A stretch of DNA of 64,000 nt. Origin: an uncultured Lachnospiraceae bacterium (GTDB lineage: Bacteria > Bacillota > Clostridia > Lachnospirales > Lachnospiraceae). The stretch covers positions 54,382 through 118,381 of the forward strand of contig CAJTQI010000010.1 of the NCBI GenBank assembly GCA_910578645.1. The letters run 5' to 3'. The position numbers and the translations under genes were made by a program. This document shows, in pieces, positions 26,922 to 35,683 of the stretch. Below the pieces are notes generated by a model. It saw only the letters and a list, made by a program, of their open reading frames with translations, was not told the DNA's origin and did not search any database. Within the stretch, counting starts at the first letter, position 1; each line of letters starts with the position of its first letter.

Positions 26922-28736
26922 ATGAAAAAACTTTACCGAAGGATATCAGCACTGTTTTCTTTGTTCCAGACCAAGCTGTTGACAGCTTTTTTATTGTGCG
27001 CCCTGCTTCCTCTTACTGTTATCAGCTTTGTGTCCTATTCTGTCTCCCGTTCTATTGCGTGGGATAAAACCATGGATTCTTCCATACTTGCGGCAGACCA
27101 ACTCCATGTCCAGCTTACAGAACGTATCAATCAGGCAGAAAACGTAGCGGACACCCTTCAGTACTATATGTACTCTCTCCTAAAAACCGATGAACAGGAA
27201 ATTGCCACTTATTTAGATATGCTTACGCTACTGCGCACCAATATATCCTTGTATATATCCACCTTTGATTTCCATCAAATCTGTGTTTTTTTGCAAGACA
27301 ATAAATTTGGCAGTAGGGAAGGGTTATATTTCTATCCGTTAAGCGCCCTGGAGGAATTCTCCGTCTCCTCCTCTGAGCTGCATACTCTCGGCGCCTCCTC
27401 CCTATGGATGTACAGGCCCCAGGTCCAATCGCCCTTTCTTCTCCATTCTTCCAATAGCAAAACCGATTCCGCTATCTGCTGCCGCGCCCTTTTCAACCAG
27501 GGAAGCAGACAGCTAGACTACGCCTATTTCATCGTGATAGACACCACAGAATTTTCCAGTCTGTTTGCCGCTTCTTTTCTAAACACAGATGTTGCCGGCT
27601 ATCTGGTATTACCGGATGGCTTGGTTATTGCCGCTTCTGAGCAGGAATTGTGTGGTGAATTTCTTCCCGCCAGACTCATGCAGGATATTAATAACTGTAC
27701 AGAGCCCTATTTCCGCTATGAAGACTCTTACTTTCACTCCCTTGCGCTGGATAATGGATGGTACCAGGTCACCGAAATCCCCACAGATTACATTACGGAC
27801 AGCACTGCCATCCTGTTGCGCACTATTTTACTCACTCTTTTGTTTGCCCTGCCCGCTACTTTGTTGGTCATCTTCTTTATTTCCCGGAATCTTTCCATGC
27901 GCATCCACACTCTGTCAAATGCCATGAAGGAATTTCGACTAAACCCACAACTTACCGCCGGACAAATCCTCACTGTCTCCAAACCGAAGAATCCCAATTT
28001 ATATGACGAGATTGACGAATTGGGACTGACCTTTGAACAAATGCAGACGGCAATTGCCCAAAATATGCACTCCCTCTTAGTCTTCTCACTAAAAGAAGAA
28101 CGTTTAAAATACCAACTTTTACAATCCCAAATCAATCCTCATTTTCTGTACAATATCTTGGGAACCATAAGAACATGTCAGTCTCTTGGCAAACTTGACA
28201 TTGCGGACCGCATGATTACAGACCTCACCCGATTTTACCGGATGACCTTACACAAATCCGGTGAATTGATTTTGCTTAAAGATGAACTGGAAATTGCCAC
28301 ACTCTATCTGAATATGGAAAAACTGTGCCATAATAATAACCTGGATTGGGAAATCAATTTAGAAGACGGTATTGAAAATTTTCTGATTTGCCGCTTTACA
28401 TTGCAACCATTCCTGGAAAACAGCATTGTGCACGGGATTTCTGCCCAAACCCCAAATATCCTAATCAGAATTGATATCTCTTATGGAGATGACACGGTTC
28501 TTGTCAAGATAGCGGACAATGGAATCGGTATTATGCCAGATAAACTTTTGGAGCTACGCCAAAGCCTGGACTCTCGAACCATCACCTATGACAAGCATTT
28601 CGGAATCTGCAATGTAAATGCCAGGATTTCCAGCGCCCATTACGGAAACGGACACATAGATATTCAAAGTTCCCCCGGGAACGGAACTTGTATTACCATA
28701 GAATTTCTTCAGATGGAAGGTGTGGATATCAATTAG
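26922..28736 (+). CDS. YesM-family sensor histidine kinase
   Basis: The 604-residue protein has membrane segments near residues 17-40 and 293-315 bounding a large extracellular dCache-like domain, a HAMP region, the His_kinase motif QSQINPHFLYNILGTI and a HATPase domain with ADNGIGI. GAGGAG precedes the ATG. It is transcribed with the YesN-type regulator 24 bases downstream and diverges from the sugar ABC/GH172 operon, which it probably controls in response to an extracellular carbohydrate. Confidence 0.92.
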   Translation: MKKLYRRISALFSLFQTKLLTAFLLCALLPLTVISFVSYSVSRSIAWDKTMDSSILAADQLHVQLTERINQAENVADTLQYYMYSLLKTDEQEIATYLDMLTLLRTNISLYISTFDFHQICVFLQDNKFGSREGLYFYPLSALEEFSVSSSELHTLGASSLWMYRPQVQSPFLLHSSNSKTDSAICCRALFNQGSRQLDYAYFIVIDTTEFSSLFAASFLNTDVAGYLVLPDGLVIAASEQELCGEFLPARLMQDINNCTEPYFRYEDSYFHSLALDNGWYQVTEIPTDYITDSTAILLRTILLTLLFALPATLLVIFFISRNLSMRIHTLSNAMKEFRLNPQLTAGQILTVSKPKNPNLYDEIDELGLTFEQMQTAIAQNMHSLLVFSLKEERLKYQLLQSQINPHFLYNILGTIRTCQSLGKLDIADRMITDLTRFYRMTLHKSGELILLKDELEIATLYLNMEKLCHNNNLDWEINLEDGIENFLICRFTLQPFLENSIVHGISAQTPNILIRIDISYGDDTVLVKIADNGIGIMPDKLLELRQSLDSRTITYDKHFGICNVNARISSAHYGNGHIDIQSSPGNGTCITIEFLQMEGVDIN

Positions 28737-28772
28737 TGATGCGCAAAAACACGCGCAGAAATGGAGATTAAA

Positions 28773-30359
28773 ATGAAAAAAATTATGCTTGTAGACGATA
28801 ACGCCTTATCGGTAGAAGGCATTCATAGGAATATTGACTGGACGTCCCTCGATGCACAGGTAATTCATATGGAATACAGCGGTGCATCCGCCATAGAAGC
28901 CATGAAAAAGATACCCGTAGATATCATCATCTCCGACATTGAAATGCCTGATATGGACGGAATATCTATGAGTAAATCCGCCCTTTCTTTCAACCCTTTT
29001 ATAAAAGTAATCCTGATATCTGCCTATGATAAATTTGAATATGCCAAGCGCGCTATCCGGCTTGGCGTATACGATTATATTGAAAAACCTCTCGATTACA
29101 AGTACTTATATGAAAAAATACAAGGCGCCTGTGCGCTGATAGACCAGGAACAGCACAATATGGAACTATTAAAAGCCAGCCGTCCCGCCATGACGGAAAA
29201 ATTTTTCCTGGACCTTCTTCATTACTCCGGTAAGGAAGCGTCCTACCACTTGTCTTCCCATATGCAGTATTTAGAGCTGGACCTGGACTACCGGTTTTTT
29301 AACGTTGCAATTTTTAATGTGGAAAACGCTGTGGAGCTAAAGCAGGAAATGAGCATACAGCAATACGAAATATTACTGTATAAACTTTACGACTCAATCC
29401 GCAACTACTGTAAAATATTTGACAGTTTTTATCTGGTCAAGCATTTTGACCGATTGGAATTAATCCTGTGCCAGAACAGCTCAAATGCCAACCATTTCCT
29501 ACAGTCAATCCACAAAGTTGCTGCCTCTGTCATAGAAGAATATGAAGGCTCCAGTCTTTCTCTGAACATTGGAATCGGTAATATTGTATCCAATCTCTGG
29601 AATACCCATCTGTCCTTTGAAAGTGCACAGCATGCGTTGGAATATCGGTTTTTCTTTCCCCAGAAAAACATATTTGACACCAGGGAAGCTTTCGGACAGA
29701 ATCTTTCCCTGGAACCCTTTTCCGATGCAACGGAGGACGAGCTGATTAAGCTAATTTGTCAGAAAGACTATCCGGCGTTGGAGAACTGGATAAAAGAGTT
29801 CTCTTCGGAGCTTTTGAACAAATACCGGACGAAAGATTTTATTTTCGTAAGAACCTATACCTTACTCGGCCGGCTCCTTAAATTTCTCTACGAGCTAAAT
29901 ATTGATACCAAAGACCTGGAAGAAAAAATAGCCAACACTTATTCCCGCCTCCACTCCTTTAACACCAGTGAGGAATTTTTCGCCTGGCTGTCAGAGATAT
30001 GTACGCTTGCCTGTAGAAAGCTGGATATTTCCCTGAAAACTTATCACAACCAGTTATGCGAATCCGTCCTTGGATACATTCAAGATAATTACCAGAACAA
30101 CGACCTGTGTTTACAGGATATCGCCCGGTTCGCCAATGTAAGCCCGGCTTATCTGAGTGCGCTATTTAAGAAAAATATGAATACCAGTATCAGCGAAACC
30201 ATCACCGTCACACGCATTGAGGCGGCCTGCAAGTATCTTGAAAGTTCCAATCTCACCCTCAAGGAGATAAGTGAAAAATGCGGTTACGCCAATCAATATT
30301 ATTTTTCTACAAGCTTTAAGAAGCATAAGGGAATTTCACCCTCCGGATACCGGAAATAA
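28773..30359 (+). CDS. YesN-like response regulator with AraC output domain
   Basis: The 528-residue protein has a receiver domain (Asp55 in IISDIEMPDMDG), a middle domain of about 300 residues and a C-terminal AraC helix-turn-helix pair (about 425-525, ending YYFSTSFKKHKGISPSGYR). The start at 28773 is chosen over an ATG four codons earlier because GGAG lies 7 bases before it. It is the partner of the kinase at 26922-28736 and likely activates the operon starting at 26554. Confidence 0.92.
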   Translation: MKKIMLVDDNALSVEGIHRNIDWTSLDAQVIHMEYSGASAIEAMKKIPVDIIISDIEMPDMDGISMSKSALSFNPFIKVILISAYDKFEYAKRAIRLGVYDYIEKPLDYKYLYEKIQGACALIDQEQHNMELLKASRPAMTEKFFLDLLHYSGKEASYHLSSHMQYLELDLDYRFFNVAIFNVENAVELKQEMSIQQYEILLYKLYDSIRNYCKIFDSFYLVKHFDRLELILCQNSSNANHFLQSIHKVAASVIEEYEGSSLSLNIGIGNIVSNLWNTHLSFESAQHALEYRFFFPQKNIFDTREAFGQNLSLEPFSDATEDELIKLICQKDYPALENWIKEFSSELLNKYRTKDFIFVRTYTLLGRLLKFLYELNIDTKDLEEKIANTYSRLHSFNTSEEFFAWLSEICTLACRKLDISLKTYHNQLCESVLGYIQDNYQNNDLCLQDIARFANVSPAYLSALFKKNMNTSISETITVTRIEAACKYLESSNLTLKEISEKCGYANQYYFSTSFKKHKGISPSGYRK

Positions 30360-30391
30360 GTGTACTGTAACTAACTACTTAACTTCGTCAT

Positions 30392-31027
30392 TCACTCAAC
30401 TGAAAATATCACTTTCTCCACGCTGCCCTCATCTGCGCCTCTGCCCGCCGCCTGAAAAATATCAATCCGGTGGATATCACTGCTCCTGTCCTTAAAGGCC
30501 GGAAATAAGAAACCGCATTCCGGCGCCCCCGGCTCATAGTCACCGCTCACCGGGCAGACTGCGCAGATGATAAACCGGTAAACCTCTTCAGATTCCCAGA
30601 GGCTCTCCTTGTCATTCGCTTTCAGCGGCACATCATAGCTGCCAAAAAAGAAGTAAACAGCATAGTTGCCACCCGTCCGGTATTTTGCGCCAAACTCTTC
30701 ATAAATCACATCCAATATTGCATCGTTTTTTAATTCGCATTCTTTTAACGCCATAAGCATCTGCCATAGGCTGCCGGGCTTGCGCTCCCCTTCATCAAAC
30801 AATTTTTCCTTAAGTTCAACATTTGTATCGGAAAACGGAATTGCTTTCGCAATATTCAAATTAAACTGTTGGTCTTTTGCAGACAGCTTCTGAAAATGCT
30901 TGTTGAAAGTGCCCTCCACAAACCCTTCTTCATCCAAATATGCCCCTGCTATCCTACTAAAACAATTTCGCTTCAAAGTCATGCGCCTTGTTAACTCCAA
31001 CATGTCCTCGCGGTTAATCTTGTCCAT
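30392..31027 (-). CDS. DUF4317-like protein, short form
   Basis: The 211-residue protein starts INREDMLELTRRMTLKRNCFSRIAGAYLDEEGFVEGTFNKHF, which resembles the N-terminal region of DUF4317 proteins common in Clostridia. Those are usually nearly twice as long, so this is a shortened or divergent member. No signal peptide or membrane segment is seen and the function of the family is unknown. It converges on the YesN gene with only 32 bases between stops and no clear terminator between them. Confidence 0.6.
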   Translation of the reverse strand: MDKINREDMLELTRRMTLKRNCFSRIAGAYLDEEGFVEGTFNKHFQKLSAKDQQFNLNIAKAIPFSDTNVELKEKLFDEGERKPGSLWQMLMALKECELKNDAILDVIYEEFGAKYRTGGNYAVYFFFGSYDVPLKANDKESLWESEEVYRFIICAVCPVSGDYEPGAPECGFLFPAFKDRSSDIHRIDIFQAAGRGADEGSVEKVIFSVE

Positions 31028-31076
31028 CAATTTTTATTCTCCTTATCAAAAATATCCTAATATCCTAAAAGTTTGC

Positions 31077-31108
31077 AAAAAACAGGTGCGGAAAAAATTC
31101 CACACCTG
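31077..31108 (-). terminator. Rho-independent terminator of the S1-domain gene
   Basis: CAGGTGTGGAA and TTCCGCACCTG pair with one G-U wobble around a T-rich loop and are followed by TTTTTT on the minus strand, 36 bases after the stop codon. Confidence 0.85.
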
Positions 31109-31143
31109 CTCGGCCTACCCAAAATCCATCACTCCTGCAAGTT

Positions 31144-32055
31144 CTACTGAATATTCAACTTGGCAAACAACTCGCCAAGGCTAGTCCCCATACTCCCGCT
31201 GGATGCATACTGCTTTACATCAACACTTTCTATCTCGTCTGCCTGCTGCTCTTCAACCGCTTTCATACTCAGAGATATTTTACCGTCATTTGTGTTAAGC
31301 ACCTTTACTTTAACTTTATCGCCAACCTTAAGCACCTCTGAAGGTTTCTTAATCCTCCTCTGGCTAATCTGCGATATATGCACCAGGCCGCTCAGTCCAT
31401 CTTTCAAATCTACAAAAGCGCCGTATGTCTGCAGGCTTTCCACTGTCCCTTCTAAGACAGTGCCGGGCACAATCATCGCTACCTTGTGGTCATGCTCTTC
31501 TTTTGCCCTCTCTCTTAAGATTTCTTTCGCAGACAACACCAGTTTCTCTTTTTCCTGGTTTACGGTTATTACTCTGACATCAAGAACTTTACCCTTATAC
31601 TCATCCAGATTGTCTACATAAGAAATGTCCAGTTGGGATGCGGGTATAAACCCCCTAATGCCTTCTACATATGCAACCACTCCCGCATTGACAACTTCAC
31701 TGACTTTTACGGAAATGTCTTTCTTTTCTTCCAAATATCCCGCAAGTACATCCCATGCGAGCACAGCATTCGCTTCTTTTTTAGAAAGGAGAATATTTCC
31801 CTGCCCGTCGTCCATCTTTACCACCGAAGCTTCAATTTCATCTCCTTCATGCACGTCCGCCATAACAGAAAAACCCGGGTCGTCGCTCATATCCGCCGCT
31901 TTGATAATACCCTGTGTATAATACTTAAGGTCAAGAGTCACTTCCTCTTCGTTTACACCAATCACGGTGCCCCTAATGACATCTCCCTCCTGAATCTTAC
32001 GGAAAGATGCCTCCAGTTCTTTTTCGTAGTCTTTCATCGTCTCTTCCATGTTCAT
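31144..32055 (-). CDS. S1 RNA-binding domain protein (ribosomal protein S1-like)
   Basis: The 303-residue protein has three S1 domains in tandem (about 14-80, 98-165 and 183-255); the third, TVESLQTYGAFVDLKDGLSGLVHISQIS, is the canonical form. This shortened S1/YpfD type is common in low-GC Gram-positives and binds mRNA, helping translation of structured messages. The start at 32055 has AAAGG at spacing 8; two more ATGs flank it. The VOC gene ends 16 bases upstream, so the two may be co-transcribed. Confidence 0.85.
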   Translation of the reverse strand: MNMEETMKDYEKELEASFRKIQEGDVIRGTVIGVNEEEVTLDLKYYTQGIIKAADMSDDPGFSVMADVHEGDEIEASVVKMDDGQGNILLSKKEANAVLAWDVLAGYLEEKKDISVKVSEVVNAGVVAYVEGIRGFIPASQLDISYVDNLDEYKGKVLDVRVITVNQEKEKLVLSAKEILRERAKEEHDHKVAMIVPGTVLEGTVESLQTYGAFVDLKDGLSGLVHISQISQRRIKKPSEVLKVGDKVKVKVLNTNDGKISLSMKAVEEQQADEIESVDVKQYASSGSMGTSLGELFAKLNIQ

Positions 32056-32070
32056 AACCATACCTTTCTT

Positions 32071-32469
32071 CTATAAATATTGGCTAAACTCAACCTTCTC
32101 CTTATTAGGTCCCAGAATCCTAAAAAACTTGACCCCGTTTTCCCAGAAAGGAAGAAATTGTATTTCCGCGTCCAACATACAAAATTTCTTTTCCTGCGCC
32201 AATCGAAAGACTGCCTCAATGTCCGTAACATTCAGCGCGATATGGTCCACCGCCCCATCTATCAAGGCTGCCTGCTTATTCTCGTAGGCTTCCACCGTGA
32301 CGTCCCCTAATCTTAAGAACGCCACTTTTTCATTCGCAGCCTCATTTACCGTCTGAAATGCAATACGAAATCCTAGCGTTTCATAAAAAGCAATCGTCGC
32401 TTCCATATCATTCGTCGGGATTCCTATGTGCTGCAATCCTGTAATAAACTTTTGAAAATTATTTTCCAT
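32071..32469 (-). CDS. VOC (glyoxalase-fold) family protein
   Basis: The 132-residue protein has two betaalphabetabetabeta units: GLQHIGIPTNDMEATIAFYETLGF and VDHIALNVTDIEAVFRLAQ, with metal-ligand type His and Glu positions (HIG, EAYEN, HIAL, KVEF). VOC proteins include lactoylglutathione lyases, dioxygenases and epimerases; this one cannot be assigned a substrate. It precedes the S1-domain gene on the same strand. Confidence 0.82.
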   Translation of the reverse strand: MENNFQKFITGLQHIGIPTNDMEATIAFYETLGFRIAFQTVNEAANEKVAFLRLGDVTVEAYENKQAALIDGAVDHIALNVTDIEAVFRLAQEKKFCMLDAEIQFLPFWENGVKFFRILGPNKEKVEFSQYL

Positions 32470-32599
32470 GCAATCAGCCCTCTCTTCACATTGATAGAAT
32501 TTTGTTATACTAGTATAATTCTACCATTCACCCTGTCGTTGTCAAGGAAGTTATCAGATTTAAAGACGTAACTGTCTGGAATTTTCCCAAAATGATATA

Positions 32600-33700
32600 C
32601 TAGCCGCCATCCCCTGCTAACCCCGACTTACAAAACCACCCTTCATCCGTCTGCCTGATTTCGGCACCTTGCTGTACAACAGGTCTCCCTGTATCATTGA
32701 AGGGAATGTATCGTATGATGCCCCGCCTTCCGTCAGACATAAATACATGTCTGCCTGTATACTTTAAACGCATATTCTTAATAAAGTCCATAACAAGCCT
32801 CTTATCCAATCCCCCGGATGCTTCCTGATAAAGTATATTAAGAACATCTAATGGCAGCTTGGAGCCTTTATTACATATTGCCGCTACTTCTGTATCATAA
32901 ATATCGGAAATCGCTGTCACTCTTGCATACAAACTAATATCTTCCTCTGCAATGCCATCCGGGTATCCATTACCGCCTAATTTTTCATGGTGATGTCTCG
33001 CAGCGCTTCGAATTTCATCATCAAATTGGTTAATGAGAAGCCTATCCGAATAAATCGGATGCATCTGCATCACTTCCGTCTCGTTTTCCGTCAGTTTATG
33101 GGGTTCATTTAATATTTCTTCCGGTATCATCGTCATACCTATATCATGTAAAAGACCGGCCAATATGAATTTTTTAACTTCCTCCGGTTCCATATCCAGC
33201 CATCTTGCCTGTATTCCATTCAGGAAAGCTACATTGAGGGAATGACGTTGCAACTGCTCTTCCGGCGGCCTTGGGTCGTCCATACATCCAAATATTGTGA
33301 CAATATCTAATTCTGTCAATTTATCTGCAATCTCCTGACTTATCGATTCCATCTTCTCTTTGTTCAGCCATAACTGCGTATTAGAATTACGAAAAAGAAG
33401 TCCTATATTTTGATGCAGCATTTCATAACCTGTCTGCTTCTCTATCTCCTCTCTACTCATTTCAGTAAGTACACGCTCATCTGCGGTAATCTCTAAATAA
33501 GTACTCTCATGCACCATAACCGATTTCTCTTCGCCATAAAACTGAATCAGCTTTTCCAACTTAGACTTGACGACGACCTCTCCTTTAGGAAGCAGCATCA
33601 CTTCCCCGGAATGGTTATAAATATCGTCATTCAATATCAGGCCATCCCACAAATAATCTATGGGAAGCTTTCTCAAATTTTTATCTTCCATCTCATCCAC
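32600..33700 (-). CDS. HD-GYP domain cyclic di-GMP phosphodiesterase
   Basis: The 366-residue protein has an N-terminal region of about 130 residues and a HD-GYP domain with LLHDIGMTMIPEEIL, the paired histidines of RHHEKLGGNGYPDG, and the GYP motif. HD-GYP enzymes break down cyclic di-GMP. It starts 9 bases after the PilZ gene and forms a two-gene unit with it. The diguanylate cyclase at 6116 could supply the signal. The start could be 33700 or the ATG at 33691. Confidence 0.9.
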   Translation of the reverse strand: MDEMEDKNLRKLPIDYLWDGLILNDDIYNHSGEVMLLPKGEVVVKSKLEKLIQFYGEEKSVMVHESTYLEITADERVLTEMSREEIEKQTGYEMLHQNIGLLFRNSNTQLWLNKEKMESISQEIADKLTELDIVTIFGCMDDPRPPEEQLQRHSLNVAFLNGIQARWLDMEPEEVKKFILAGLLHDIGMTMIPEEILNEPHKLTENETEVMQMHPIYSDRLLINQFDDEIRSAARHHHEKLGGNGYPDGIAEEDISLYARVTAISDIYDTEVAAICNKGSKLPLDVLNILYQEASGGLDKRLVMDFIKNMRLKYTGRHVFMSDGRRGIIRYIPFNDTGRPVVQQGAEIRQTDEGWFCKSGLAGDGG

Positions 33701-33709
33701 TTCCTTTCT

Positions 33710-34273
33710 CTAGTCCCGTTGGACTTTCTCAATCCGACAACCATATTCTTCAACCAATGTCCCATTGCTTTTTATCCTTACAATTTCACACTGCATTTTT
33801 AACGTGCCTGCGTTTGTGTAAACAATTAAAGAATAAATCTCACCTATGGTAAAAACTCCCGCCTCCGCTTTCAGCAATATACCGCTAGAACTCATATCAA
33901 TCACTTCAATAGGTATACTTTTGTGGAGTAAAATCTTCTCATCATCAATGTAAACTCCTTCGATGTTTCCTTCCAGAGCAATCGAATACCGGACCGCCTG
34001 GCGTTCTTCCATCGTCTCACACTTCCCGATAAGAACTTCCATCTCGTTTTCCCGCATGACTCCCCTGATTGTTCCATAGAATTTATACAGACAATTTTCT
34101 GCAAAAATGATAGCATATACCTGATAAAACTTTTTATCCAGTATGCTTTGGGCTGAAATAATGACAGAGTTAACTGCGCTGTCATATCTAATAACTTTTG
34201 TATCAGCGATAGTCTGGTTATCTTCTATATTTTTAATAACAATCCTATGATTTTTGATTTCTTTTTCAACCAT
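33710..34273 (-). CDS. PilZ domain protein, putative cyclic di-GMP receptor
   Basis: The 187-residue protein has an N-terminal YcgR-like region and a C-terminal PilZ domain: EERQAVRYSIALEGNI contains the RxxxR-type motif (ERQAVRY) and EVIDMSSSGILLKA the D-x-S-x-x-G motif that binds cyclic di-GMP. GGAGG precedes the ATG. It is directly upstream of the HD-GYP phosphodiesterase gene, so both genes probably serve one cyclic di-GMP circuit. Confidence 0.87.
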   Translation of the reverse strand: MVEKEIKNHRIVIKNIEDNQTIADTKVIRYDSAVNSVIISAQSILDKKFYQVYAIIFAENCLYKFYGTIRGVMRENEMEVLIGKCETMEERQAVRYSIALEGNIEGVYIDDEKILLHKSIPIEVIDMSSSGILLKAEAGVFTIGEIYSLIVYTNAGTLKMQCEIVRIKSNGTLVEEYGCRIEKVQRD

Positions 34274-34400
34274 TTATGAAACCTCCACGTAAAATTTTTA
34301 TTGTTCCAATAAATAAACAGACAGGATACTTCTCATCCCGTATCCTGCCCACCATAGTTTTGAATGGATTCTATAAATCCACAAATCTATTCAATTCGTA

Positions 34401-34958
34401 TTAGTTAATCGCTGTGATTCCTAACTTTCCATCCACTGATTTAAATATAATATTCGGTGTGGCATCTCCCATGATTACGCCTGCCATCGTTTCCTCCAGT
34501 GCCGAAACATCCACAGATTCAATCACGGCGCATCTTTCCTCCGTAAAAATAATGTCCTCCGCGAACTGCATAAAAGCATCTTTGTTCTCGACAACTTCAT
34601 CATTTACTACAATCGGATAGGCACATAAGTCGGCAAGCGCTTCCATATCCTTATTAGATACCGCCGACTGAATCTCTTCTGCAAAGACTGCTATCTCACC
34701 GCTCTCTCCCTTTTCCTCCAAGTCACTGTAATTATCATTCTTCTCTTCCACCTGGCTTTCCGTGGGTTCACTTTCTACCTCACCGCTATCCGCTTCTTCG
34801 CTTCCGTTTTCCTCCTCCTGCACCTGTCCGGCTTCTTCCTGTCCCTCACTTACAGAAATGTCCTCCGATGATTCAACATTTTCTGTCCCTTGAACCCCAC
34901 ATCCCATACATCCAAGAGCCACAACTCCGACGGCAAATGTTAATTTCCATTTTCCCAT
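34401..34958 (-). CDS. Acidic lipoprotein of unknown function
   Basis: The 185-residue protein has a lipoprotein signal (lipobox LGCMGC), a strongly acidic, low-complexity Glu/Ser-rich linker (about 25-90) and a folded C-terminal domain (about 95-185, FAEEIQSAVSNKDMEALADL) that resembles small NTF2-like or DUF domains seen behind such linkers. AGGAGG precedes the ATG. It stands alone between the PilZ gene and a structured noncoding region. Function unknown. Confidence 0.7.
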   Translation of the reverse strand: MGKWKLTFAVGVVALGCMGCGVQGTENVESSEDISVSEGQEEAGQVQEEENGSEEADSGEVESEPTESQVEEKNDNYSDLEEKGESGEIAVFAEEIQSAVSNKDMEALADLCAYPIVVNDEVVENKDAFMQFAEDIIFTEERCAVIESVDVSALEETMAGVIMGDATPNIIFKSVDGKLGITAIN

Positions 34959-35112
34959 ATATGTTCCTCCTGTATTTCGTTCTTCTTAAATATTTTTTGC
35001 AATATACATTATATCTCATCTATCTAATTACGTCCGAGAACTTTTTTCGCATATTTAGGTTTATTATTCGCAGGCTTGTAATGAACCGGGAAATTTCTAA
35101 CAAAGCTAATAC

Positions 35113-35248
35113 GAATCCTGCTTTGCAGGATTCTGCCCCGCAAACGCGTCGCTTTCAAGCGACAATTTCCCCTGCGTTTGCGTGTGCATCCTTGCGGAGC
35201 ATTTTTGTATCATAGGGAAGTTCATAGAACTTTCCTATGATACAAAAA
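35113..35248. repeat. Cluster of strong hairpins, possible dispersed repeat
   Basis: Three stem-loops follow each other: GAATCCTGC-TTT-GCAGGATTC (35113-35133); CGCAAACGC...GCGTTTGCG (35139-35182) enclosing GTCGCTT/AAGCGAC (35148-35163); and a 22-base stem with a 3-base loop (35202-35223 with 35227-35248, one wobble). Base composition differs from the AT-rich flank. No gene is supported; the 338-base gap between 34958 and 35297 holds only this block and a terminator. The form suggests a folded RNA or a repeat element. Confidence 0.5.
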
Positions 35249-35270
35249 AGAGCCGGTAAAGCACCGGCTC
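35244..35270 (-). terminator. Rho-independent terminator of the response regulator gene
   Basis: GAGCCGGT and ACCGGCTC form an 8-base stem with a 5-base loop, followed by TTTTTT on the minus strand, 27 bases after the stop codon at 35297. Confidence 0.85.
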
Positions 35271-35296
35271 CATGAAACCATTATACGGTAAAACTA

Positions 35297-35671
35297 TCAG
35301 AATTTTTTCAGGGCATTTTCAATTCGTTCATGTAAGTCCTGTATATCAAAGGGTTTAAGAATATAATTTTCAGCTCCTAACATAAGGCTTTCTAAGACCG
35401 TATGCTTATCATTCTGGGATGTAAGCATAATCACAGGTATATCCTTACCATTTTCCATTTCACGGATTTCGCGCAACGTCTCAACCCCATCCTTTGATGC
35501 CATCCGAACATCTAACAAAATCAAATCAGGCTGGTTTTTCTTCAAATATTGCAAAGCACGCACGCCCGAATTCAGAGGAATCACTTCATATTTGTCTCTT
35601 AATATCTGCTCAATTGTCGCTAAGCTGATGCTGTTATCATCCACAGCTAATATTTTATATTTGTGTGCCAC
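35297..35671 (-). CDS. Single-domain response regulator
   Basis: The 124-residue protein is a stand-alone receiver domain: DD at residues 11-12, phospho-acceptor Asp54 in ILLDVRM, Thr/Ser near 84 (VIMLTSQND) and Lys in YILKPFD. There is no output domain. It starts with GTG 12 bases after the hybrid kinase gene, so it is likely a phosphorelay partner of that kinase and its HPt domain. Confidence 0.9.
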   Translation of the reverse strand: MAHKYKILAVDDNSISLATIEQILRDKYEVIPLNSGVRALQYLKKNQPDLILLDVRMASKDGVETLREIREMENGKDIPVIMLTSQNDKHTVLESLMLGAENYILKPFDIQDLHERIENALKKF

Positions 35672-35683
35672 CTGTTTTTCCCC

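Noticed and set aside
34868..35215. A 115-codon frame running into the hairpin block
   Set aside because: It begins antisense to the lipoprotein gene and then reads through palindromic DNA; no family or start signal.
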